Source of the DNA: Apricaphanius iberus
Taxonomy: Eukaryota > Chordata > Actinopteri > Cyprinodontiformes > Aphaniidae
Length of the DNA stretch: 64,000 nt
Direction of reading: 5' to 3'
Assembly: GCA_028564705.1 (NCBI GenBank)
Contig: JAPXFQ010002822.1
Span: forward strand, 496,001 to 560,000
Part shown: piece after piece, positions 55,667 through 64,000 of the stretch
Layout of the letters: every line of letters starts with the position of its first letter
Numbering within the stretch: the stretch's first letter is position 1
Program-made: the position numbers and the translations under genes
Notes under the pieces: model-generated
Seen by the model: only the letters and a program-made list of their open reading frames with translations
Database searches by the model: none
Told to the model about the DNA's origin: nothing

Positions 55667-58275
55667 AATTTCTTACAGAACCAGCAGCTACAGAACCTGG
55701 AGAAGTAGTAGACGTAACATCATCCAACATTGCATGTTTCTCAGCTATCCTCCTTAATACCTGATCCTCTGACTGATAATCTGTTCCAGTCTCAAGAGTT
55801 GGAGCTTGTCAGAAAACACTCCAGCTTTAGTCATTGAACTCACTGGCCAAGGAGACGACTATAGGACTGAGTTTAAACAGAAGTAGCAGACCCAGAAATC
55901 CTTCCAGAGATAACACTATAAAACATTAGGAGCAGCAGATACACTTAACAGGTTGTGGACAATTGATTGAGGTTTTATGGTGCTTGATGAGACCTTGATG
56001 AGAGGAGCTGAGCTAAACCCCTCGTCCATACCAAGAGTTAAAGGGAAAACTAAGCTAGAAGGGGCCTGATTCTACTGCTGCGGATAAGGCTGGAACACAG
56101 AAAGGTTTATTTAAGACTTCCTGGGCTGGTTTTATTCTCCCATATTGTAATGGATTCGCTTGAGTGGACTCAGGTCAGATTCAGTGGATCGAAGCAAGAC
56201 CGAGAGACGGACCTGAAGACAGGACCCAATTGGGATGAAATTATGATGACAGGAACCTGGATACGGACACAACAGGTGGTCTTCTTTACATGGAGCTGGG
56301 TCATATCTGAAGAAGCTGTTTGTATACATGTCGAAGTCAGACCAGGATCTTCCGGTTCTCCACTATGGGTTGGTAGACAGCAGTTTTTACTTTGGAGATG
56401 TCTCATCATCCAACAATAGTTTTTCTCAGCACTTGTTAATAATATAATAAGTCCAGCCAGTTTCAAGGTTCTGTTCACTTATTTCTGCTGAGCCTGTTTG
56501 TAAACAGAGCAACAGAACCCTTCAGAACTCCCTGCTGTTTTGGAAGCCAGAAAACTAATCATGGAGAATCTGACTAGCTCTACAAGAGCATGCAAATGTT
56601 GAGTCTCTACCTGTTGATGGTGCTGTGTCTGCCGTTCTTTACTCACCTGTTGGTTCACTTGCGTAACACGTGGAACAGTTCAATCAGCCTGTATGTGAGA
56701 ATCAGCCTCTTCCTCAGGAGTAAACCGTTGTTTTCATGCTTGGTTCCTCCGTCAGAGCATCAACCAGAACAGAAACCCTGTGACTGCTGAAGTGGGTCAC
56801 TTTCGGCTTCCTGCAGACGGACAGGTAACCTTTGGCAGTCTTTATCTCAGTAATCAGTCAGCTATAAACTCTCTGTGGGTCTGCTCAGAGAGCACTTATC
56901 ACTTGTGGTGTAAACCTGAAGGCTTTAATCTGCCCTTCTGTGTCTGTCCAGGTCTTCGTTATCAGAGACTAGATTCCTACCGGCACACAGTACCACTACC
57001 GGACAAGTGTAACAGATCTTTGTTTGGCTCTCAATAGGTGTTCACTCACATGGTTTGTTCTCTGAGACAATGTGAACAGAACCATTTTACCATCAGGAAG
57101 TCCGGTCCTGAACCTGGAACCAAGCACACCAGAAAGTAGTGAAATACCAGACTGTCATTCTATTGGCTGCAATCATAAATGGGGCGGTGTCAGGCATTTC
57201 CTTTGGAGGGGGTTCAGTCACAATTATTGGAAATGTAAACATTTAGGGGCAATGTCCCCCCTTTCTCACCTCTGATTGGCTAGTCTGATTGATTTCTTAC
57301 TCTTCCTTGGGTACCTTTACCTAACCCTAATCTGACTCATTTATCCTAACATTCAAGGAACAGTGTCTAACCTTAATGTGACCCATTAATGAATTATAAC
57401 ATTTAGGACCAGTATCCAATCATAATCCACAGAAGGCGGGACGTGGCCCCTGAATGGGTATATTTCGAAAGCTTGTGTGCGGGGCAAACTAAGCAGGGAG
57501 ATGGGAGCTGAGAAAGGGAGTTGGAAAGGGGCAGAACTTTGACGTGCCGTTTGTAGAGCTACACCGTCAAAATTTACAGCAATACTTTGAGTAATTTAGC
57601 CTTTCGTCATATTTTCACCACTCATTTATTAGCGGTTGCTTACTAATCAAAGTTAGACCTCCACCAAGACAGCTTAGAGCTGATTATTGAACTAGTATTT
57701 TTCTAGCAAGATCCAGCTATTACTTTCATAGAACAGCAAGTTGATTAGCATTGCAATATTCAGCTCTGGGCTGCACAGTGGTGCAGTTTGTAGCACTGCT
57801 GCTTTACAGCAAAAGGCCTGGGTTCAAATCCTGGTCTGCGATCTTTCTGCATGGAGTTTGTTCTCCCTGTGTGTGCATGAGTTCCCTCTGGGTACTCTAA
57901 CTTCCTCCCAGTCCATAAACATAATAGGTTAACTGTCTCATTTGTGTTGCCCTGCGATGGACTGGCGTCTGAGCAGAAAATTAATGATGTAAGAATGAAG
58001 GACGTGATTCTCAGGAGAAGGTTCTGAAAGCTACCTCAGCCCACAGCCCTTTGCAGCAGATATAACGTTGGACATTCAGGCTCACTTCTCCTTGTTGCAG
58101 GAAAATAAGTCCTGCAGTGAGAAGAAAACACAGAAATCCACCGAAAATCCGAAACTACAACAGCTGGAGAAGGTACAATATGCAGAGAAATGCGATTTTT
58201 ATTGTATTTATTTTGTGTGAAATAACCCGCAGTATGGTCCTTTCCCAGTAGATGGCAGTAATCGTGTGTCTAACA
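55667..58275. other. Intergenic region between the PDH phosphatase gene and isy1
   Basis: It holds the upstream regions of two divergently transcribed genes. A SINE copy lies at about 57769-57980 (GGGCTGCACAGTGGTGCAGT, GGGTTCAAATCCTGG as B box). Open frames at 56150-57275 overlap on both strands and lack motifs. No convincing exon is seen. Confidence 0.45.
57769..57980 (+). mobile_element. tRNA-like SINE copy
   Basis: It begins GGGCTGCACAGTGGTGCAGT, with an A-box-like GTGGTGCAGTTTGTAGCACT and a B-box-like GGGTTCAAATCCTGG, then GCATGGAGTTTG and TTCCCTCTGGGTA. Its 3' part, GTTGCCCTGCGATGGACTGG, is short compared with the 7136 copy. Confidence 0.7.
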
Positions 58276-58284
58276 CCGGAAGCG
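58276..58284 (+). promoter_or_regulatory. ETS-type site upstream of isy1
   Basis: CCGGAAGCG, 59 bp upstream of the isy1 ATG, matches the ETS/GABP core often found close to the start site of housekeeping genes. A YY1-like AGATGGCAG lies 25 bp further upstream. Function is inferred. Confidence 0.4.
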
Positions 58285-58342
58285 GAATTGGAAGCAGTGT
58301 TTGCTACCAGTGCTGCTGTAACGTTGGATCTGAGCTGCAGAC

Positions 58343-60422
58343 ATGGTAAGACTCTTAGAAGTTTCTGAACAGCCACAGTTTCGGATTCTGGTTCCGGACG
58401 GGTCCGTTTATGATTTAGATATGATTGGGTTTTTTACCCGTGAAGTTCGTGTAGAGCAGCTTACTGGGAGTAGACCAGTTCAAATGATGTGTAATGAATT
58501 GTTGATCCAGTCTGATCGGTCCGGTCCAGCATCTGATCGGAACCGATTACTGTCATGGCTGAATAGATTTAATCGGAATTCTTTGGTTCTGTCTGCAGGC
58601 GAGGAACGCTGAGAAGGCAATGTGAGTATCTGGTCCAGACTGACCCACTCTGGTTCTGCTCTCCAGTGAATTCTGGCGGCTTAGATTTTGTTAGATTCAA
58701 CAAGATAAAGAACGTTTTCTGTGAACAATTCACAACGTTGAATCGGTTCTCTGAAGTCCAACATAAAGAAGCAGCTGATTCAGAGAATATCTGCTGTCCT
58801 CTCAGAACGTGTCCCATGGGTTACTTTCTCCCTCTGCTTTGTCTTTCAGGACGGCTCTGGCCCGCTTCAGGCAGGCTCAGCTGGAGGAGGGGAAAGTCAA
58901 GGTCCGGTTCTGTTTGGTTCTGTAAATGATCCGTTTTTGACCCTGTCTACCTAGATGTAAACCTGTCTGTCTTTGGCCCGTCTCTGTACAGGAGAGGAGA
59001 CCTTTCCTGGCCTCAGAGTGCAGCGACCTTCCTAAAGCTGAAAAATGGAGACGACAGGTACCAACGGAACACCCTGTGGTGCTATGAAGTACTCTTTAGT
59101 ACTGTGAAGTACTCTGCAGAACCAGAACCGAGCATGCTTTCTGTTTCAGATCATCAGTGAGATCTCCAAGAAGGTTGCCCAGATCCAGAACGGTGAGTTA
59201 AGGCCCGACTCACTGGTTCTGACCCTTCTCTCTGTCTCTCACTGACCCGTCTCCCTCTCTCCCCGCCAGCTGGTCTCGGGGAGTTCCGGATCCGGGATCT
59301 GAACGATGAGATCAACAAGCTGCTGAGGGAGAAAGGTCACTGGGAGTACCGGATCAAGGAGCTTGGTGGACCCGACTATAGGGTAATCAGTGGCTCTTTA
59401 TCATTTTTGGTTAACATGGAGACTAGCACGTTGCCCTGCTGGTCCCGATGGTTCCGGTCAGTCGTTAATGACCCGGTTCTTGCAGCGGTTCGGTCCCAGG
59501 ATGTTGGACCACGAGGGGAAAGAGGTTCCCGGGAACCGGGGCTACAAGTACTTCGGAGCGGCCAGGGACCTTCCTGGAGTCCGAGAGCTGTTCGAGACGG
59601 AGCGTACGTACCGGCGCCGCTCTCTGTTACCATGGTAACCGTGATGCCAGGTTCTGACTGGTCGTGTGACCCGCAGCTACGCCGGCGCAGAGGAGGACGA
59701 GGGGGGAGCTGATGAAGGACGTGGACGCGGAGTACTACGGCTACCGAGACGAAGACGACGGCGTGCTGCTGCCTCTGGAGGCGGAGTACGAGAAGAAAGG
59801 TGAGCTCACACCTGGGTGGGGGCGGGGCTGGGGAATTCATCCCCCGATTTCCGCCTGTCTGATCCGTGTGTTCTGTATGTGCGCAGCCGTGTTGGAGGCG
59901 GTCCAGAAGTGGAAGACTGAGAAGGAGTCTCGTCTGCAGCAGCAGCAGGAGGAGGAAGAGGAGGACAGCATCTACACCGTCCACAACGAAGAGGTAACGC
60001 CTCACAATCAGCCAATCAGCCGCTGACCTTGACCTCGGCCACCCAGAACGGACCCGTGCGGTTCTGATGGGAGGTTCTTCTCCCCGTCTTTTTGTCGTAG
60101 CTGATGAAGATGCTATTTCTTTTGTTTTTGTTTCACTGGTTAGGCGGAGGATGAGGAGAGTCGGGAGGAGATGGAGGGAGAGGAGGGAGGAGTCGGCTTC
60201 ATCTCTCATGTTCCGGTCCCGTCTCAGAAAGAGGTGAGAGCGCCGGTTCTATTCCCGCGTTCAGATGTTCTGTACCTCCGTTCTGTGTTCTCATCCGACC
60301 CGTCTGTGTCTCAGGTGGAGGAGGCGCTGGTCCGGAGGAAGAAGATGGAGCTGCTGCAGCGCTACGCCAGCGAGACGCTTCAGGCTCAGAGTCAGGAAGC
60401 CAGAACCCTGCTGGGACTCTGA
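58343..60422 (+). CDS. isy1: Pre-mRNA-splicing factor ISY1 homologue
   Basis: Eleven coding exons: 58343-58345 (ATG only, then donor GTAAGA), 58599-58621, 58850-58901, 58992-59057, 59150-59192, 59270-59382, 59486-59603, 59677-59799, 59887-59993, 60144-60233 and 60315-60422. They join to 846 nt, 281 residues (human 285). ISY1 is a component of the Prp19-related (NTC) spliceosomal complex acting at the first catalytic step; a role in base-excision repair is also described for the mammalian protein. The N-terminus MARNAEKAMTALARFRQAQL and the following RPFLASECSDLPKAEKWRRQ are near-identical to the family. FRIRDLNDEINKLLREKGHW, GPDYRRFGPRMLDHEGKEVP and the C-terminal RRKKMELLQRYASETLQAQS leave no doubt. 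A Glu-rich acidic region lies at about residues 205-240. Introns are small, 80-260 bp. Confidence 0.97.
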
Positions 60423-60496
60423 CCCCGGCCTGGTTCTGACCCACTTTGTTCTGACCCGTCTGTGTAAATATCTGGTTTTGTACCTTTTTTTTTCTC

Positions 60497-60502
60497 ATTA
60501 AA
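60497..60502 (+). terminator. Poly(A) signal of isy1
   Basis: ATTAAA 75 bp downstream of the isy1 stop codon, preceded by a T-rich tract. Confidence 0.6.
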
Positions 60503-60856
60503 AGTTTTGACTGCTCAGCTATTTGTCTCTTTGCATTTGTTGGGTTTGTTGGATCAGCTGGTGGACAGAACCAGATGGTCCAAACACACCTGGGAGGTGG
60601 GGTTAGAACACCAGAATCTGAAACCTCCTGATGACCTCTTCTTTTGATGGTTCCTGAGCTCTTTCGTATCACCTCTATAACAGCTCGGCTCACCTGGATC
60701 CAACATTAGCTCCGCCTCCTTCCTCAACTCTACAGAACTAAAAGGGATCCTTGATCTTCTTCTCATTCTGTCTCGTTTCCATATTAGATCTTTCTTTCTC
60801 AGAACATCTGTGTTGGGTGTCCTGAGTTCCTGTGGTGAGGAGCAACTCCATCAGAG
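60503..60856. other. Short spacer downstream of isy1
   Basis: No recognisable gene or repeat. Open frames on the minus strand here are continuations of antisense shadows of isy1. Confidence 0.45.
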
Positions 60857-61383
60857 TTGTGTGAAGGTACTGCGCCCTCCGGCTGGCGTCAGGGAAACGA
60901 GGTGGTTATTGATTCACGTATTACCCCTAAAGGCCGATGGAGGATCCTGTATAACCTGCCTGTTGAAAAATGGTTTGGTAACCTCCAGTGGAGGATAATA
61001 CATTTTGACCCAAATGCAAGGGAGGAAATGTCCTTTTTGGCAAGTTCACTAATCACCGAAACATTTGGTTGTCTCGTTCAAGGTTAAGAAGTTTGTCCAG
61101 GAAGCTGCAGGACTGGTTGGAAGCCCTGGATGAACAATATTCTGCGTCTGTCTTTGTTTTTGGTTTTAATCACACAGCTAAAAAAAAAAAAAAAAACACG
61201 ACACTTGTTCTAATTAATTTTCTTTGTGGAATAACAAAGTTGCCAATTTGGCAAACAAGAAAAAACAAAAGGCTTGGACAGCGTTTGACCAATGTGCTGC
61301 AAAGTTTTAAGGGATTGGTTGCATCAAGATTGCAAGTGGAGTATGTTTTTTACTGTGTTACATGTGATTTAAAAGAGTTCTGA
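60857..61383 (+). mobile_element. L1/Tx1-type LINE ORF2 C-terminal fragment
   Basis: The plus strand encodes RILYNLPVEKWFGNLQWRII, then, after a frameshift near 61080, FVFGFNHTAKKKKKNTTLVL, NFLCGITKLPIWQTRKNKRL and FKGLVASRLQVEYVFY. This order (leucine/tryptophan-rich block, FGxxY-type block, lysine run, KxAIWxTRKN motif) is that of the extreme C-terminus of fish L1/Tx1 ORF2 proteins. An A-rich run codes for the lysines. It is a fragment, interrupted by at least one frameshift. Confidence 0.8.
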
Positions 61384-61389
61384 TGAATA

Positions 61390-62095
61390 TTAAAAACATC
61401 ACATTTCTCCTGTTTTAGCTTCTCTCCATTGTGTCCCTGTTAAATCCAGAATATTGTTTAAAATCCTCCTCCTTACTTATAAACCCCTTAATAATCAAGC
61501 TCCATCGTACATCTGACATCTAATTGTTCCATATATTCCTAACAGAGCACTTCGTTCTCAGAATGCAGCTCTACTGGTAGTTCGAAGGATTTCTAAAAGT
61601 AGAATGGGAGGCAGATCTTTTAGTTATCAGGCTCCTCTCCAACCAGCTCCCAGTTTTAGTCAATGAGGCAGATACTCTTTCTGTTTTTAAGACTTAAAAC
61701 CTTCCTTTTGGATAAAGCTTATAGTTAGAGAGGCTTAGGTTATCCTGAGCTATTTTTGTAGTTATGCTGCTATAGGCTTAGACTGTTGGAGGTCAGGCTG
61801 ACCACTTTTCTTCTCTCCTACTTTTTTCTTCTACTACTCTCCAGATATATTTTTTCTCCTGTTAGTGCAATTGTTAACCCAGTTTTCTCTCAGTATTTTT
61901 CTCCCGATAGAAGCTCCACATGGTCTAGTACCCTGCTCAACTACACCGCCCCCTGCTGGATGGGGGAACATCGGTCCAGATGATGCTCAAAGTCACCGAG
62001 CATCATCCATTGAGATGACTTTTGTTGTAAATTGCCTTTAGATGATATTTGTTGTGAATTTGCGCTACATAAATAAAAGTGAATTGAATAGGTTT
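61390..62095 (+). mobile_element. L2-like LINE 3' end with tail
   Basis: It starts with a degraded reverse-transcriptase C-terminus (TTAAATCCAGAATATTGTTT, then RALRSQNAALLVVRRISKSR-like sequence and the GGCAGATCTTTTAGTTATCA block) and runs through AAAGCTTATAGTTAGAGAGG to the end TTGCGCTACATAAATAAAAG with GAATTGAAT-type tail. It is homologous to 7680-8465. Frameshifts and stops show a dead copy. Confidence 0.75.
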
Positions 62096-63095
62096 ATTGA
62101 TTTTTGTGGGATTAGAAATGTTTTATGTTCCTTGGGGTAAGATGATACGCTAATTGTCCATTTTTGGAAGGGTTTTGTAATCTTTTAATTCGTTTTTCTT
62201 TGGGTTAGGGTTAAGGTTTTCTGTCTGGCATGTGAGTTAGTTTTTTCCCTTGAATTGTTATGAGTTTTTATTCTTTCTGTCTTTCTTTCTAAACCCCATA
62301 GATGGGTGAGGGAGGAGGTTCTGTAGAAGTTTAAAGCAGGGTTAGGTCTGTTCGGTCCCAAAGATTGCTGCTGATATCAACAGCCCAGATGGACTCCATG
62401 AACCTGGTCTCTATGAAAGAGGAGCGAGTAAAAAGTCAGAAGTCCTGTTTGCCGCAAATGCGATGAAGGAGCTCTGATCAGAGGAGACCCAACACAAAAG
62501 CACATCTCTGTCCTCATCATGCTGTCCTAGCGTGGTTGCTGATTGGTTGATTAGCGACATCACTCTGCAGCATGTGATTGGCTAATTGATGACTGTATGC
62601 TGCATGTGTCATCATGTGAGGAGACAGCTGCAGTCAGCTGGCATTAATCTACGACTCCTGTTCAACGCTCTGAGCTCTGTTCCTGTCTGAGCAGAGTTCT
62701 GGTTCTGAACCTTTGAGACTTATGACCCAGTCTGTTGCATGAGTATCAGAACGGTTTAGGTTTTATTTCCAAACAGAGGAACAATCCACTTCATCTTTGT
62801 GATTCCCCTTACAGAGGACAAAACCCTGAGAGCCCTTTCCCATGGTGAGGGGACAGAACCATGTCTGTGGTGACATTTAGAAATGTTCGATACCTGCTGC
62901 TTCTGTTTTATACAAACTGCAAAAAACCCCAGAGCAAAATTTTCCAGAAAGATTTCTGAAGCTGTTAATAAAAAAGAGAACCTCAGAAACCTTTGCAAGA
63001 AGGTCAGGTGGGTCAGTGTGATTCCTCTGATTACCTGAAGGGGGACACAGAGTTCCAGACTTTACGCTGTTCAGGTCATATATTTCCCAGTCTGA
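62096..63095. other. Unassigned stretch before the satellite
   Basis: One kilobase with no recognisable gene. It contains T-rich low-complexity sequence to about 62290, then ordinary sequence. Confidence 0.4.
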
Positions 63096-64000
63096 TGCTG
63101 AAGAATCTTTGAAGTTGAGGAACGTCGCTCTGAACTTGAGGAAGGTTGCACTAAACATGAGCAACGTCGCTTCAAATCTAAAGAGCGTCTTGCTGATTCT
63201 GAGGAACGTTGCTCTGAAACAGTGGAACGTTGGTCTGAAGCTGTGGAATGTCGCTATAAACTCGAGGAATTTCACTATGAACCTGAGGAACCTTCGCTAA
63301 GAACCTGAGGAATGTCGCTATGAACTTAAGGAATGTTCCTGTGATGTTGGGGAACATCGGTCTCAAGCTGAGGAAGGTTTCTCTGAACCTAGGGAACTTT
63401 GCTCTTAAACTGTGGAATGTTGGTCTGAAGCCCAGGAACATTGGTCTAAGTCCAGGGAACGTTGCCCTGAAGCCAAGGAACGTTGGACTGAAGCAAAGGA
63501 ACGTTGTTATGAAATCAAGGAATGTCGTTGTGAACCTGAGGAACATTTGTCTGATGAAGGGGAACTTCGCTCTAAACCTGAGAAATGTTGCTCTAAACCT
63601 GAGGAACGTTGGTCTGAAGTTGGGGAACACTGGTCTGAACCTGAAGAACGTCGCTCTAAACCTAGGGAATGTTACTCTGAAATTGTGGCATGTTGGTCTG
63701 AAGCCAAGGAACATTGGTCTAACCCTAGGGAACATTGCTCTGAAGCTAAGGAACGGCTGTCTGAAGCAGAGGAATGTTGCTATGAAATCAAGGAATGTCA
63801 CTATGACCCTGAGGAACACTTGTCTGAAGTAGGGGAACTTCACTCTAAACCTGAGAAATGTTGCACTAAACCTGAGGAACGTTGGGCTGAAGTTGGGGAA
63901 GGTTGCACTAAACATGAGGAATGTCGCTCCAAATCTGAGGAACGTCACTCAGAACCTGAGGAACGTTGCTCTGAACCTGAGGAACCTTCGCTATGAACCT
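63096..64000. repeat. 21-bp satellite with 273-bp higher-order period, running off the window
   Basis: About 43 units of a 21-bp repeat with consensus near GAGGAACGTTGCTCTGAACC plus one base. Because 21 is a multiple of three, several frames are open on both strands. In one plus frame the unit reads EERCSEP; in one minus frame it reads ATFLRFR-like. Blocks recur at a distance of 273 bp, 13 units: GAAATCAAGGAATGTC at 63511 and 63784, and GAACA(T/C)(T/C)TGTCTGA at 63541 and 63814. No promoter, start context or splice signal marks any of the frames as a gene. The array continues past the right edge. Confidence 0.85.

Noticed and set aside
59376..60209. 277-codon minus-strand frame over isy1
   Set aside because: It is the antisense shadow of the GC-rich isy1 exons and small introns; the plus-strand ISY1 reading is fully supported.
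63178..63948. 256-codon minus-strand and 194-codon plus-strand frames
   Set aside because: They are produced by a 21-bp tandem repeat that is open in several frames; not called as genes without expression evidence.

Overview
The window is nuclear DNA of a ray-finned (teleost) fish, most likely a percomorph; a cyprinodontiform-like fish is only a guess from repeat style. The evidence is compact vertebrate genes with consistent GT-AG introns, and a dense background of fish-type Tc1/mariner, hAT and Harbinger-like elements, L1/Tx1- and L2-like LINE fragments, tRNA-like SINEs and many short-unit tandem repeats. There is nothing prokaryotic: no operons, CRISPR arrays or viral gene blocks.

Six protein-coding genes can be reconstructed exon by exon, and every reconstruction is an exact multiple of three ending in a stop. 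They are: a FAM107-family gene on the minus strand (541-3662, 133 aa); mkrn2 on the minus strand (18977-22812, 402 aa); mkrn2os on the plus strand (26929-28138, 223 aa); tsen2 on the plus strand (31728-36573, 392 aa); rbm39 on the plus strand (41895-49882, 500 aa); a pyruvate dehydrogenase phosphatase catalytic subunit on the minus strand (50865-55666, 515 aa); and isy1 on the plus strand (58343-60422, 281 aa). That makes seven genes when the FAM107 gene is counted with its less certain 3' end.

Layout. 0-4 kb: FAM107 gene. 4-18.8 kb: gene-poor and repeat-rich, with a composite repeat holding a MITE, a 1.4-kb minisatellite, a Tc1 element with another transposon nested in it, and a Tc1 deletion derivative. 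19-37 kb: the mkrn2-mkrn2os-tsen2 block, whose order and head-to-head orientation match the human 3p25 arrangement. Its spacers carry a 1.86-kb terminal-inverted-repeat element rich in TAGACGTCTA palindromes, a 45-bp-TIR MITE, a 5'-truncated LINE with a 16-bp target duplication, and a hAT element with an 8-bp duplication. 37-41 kb: LINE remnant and nested MITEs. 41-50 kb: rbm39. 51-56 kb: the phosphatase gene, convergent with rbm39. 58-60.5 kb: isy1. 60.9-62.1 kb: two LINE tails. 63.1 kb to the edge: a 21-bp satellite with a 273-bp higher-order period.

The genes are independent housekeeping genes: RNA processing (tsen2, rbm39, isy1), ubiquitin ligation (mkrn2), mitochondrial metabolism (the phosphatase). 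They are not a pathway cluster. I found no convincing new multi-gene system. The points most worth a second look are the TAGACGTCTA element, the 21-bp satellite with its higher-order structure, a translatable 90-bp intron in rbm39, and several insertions whose target-site duplications can be read directly.
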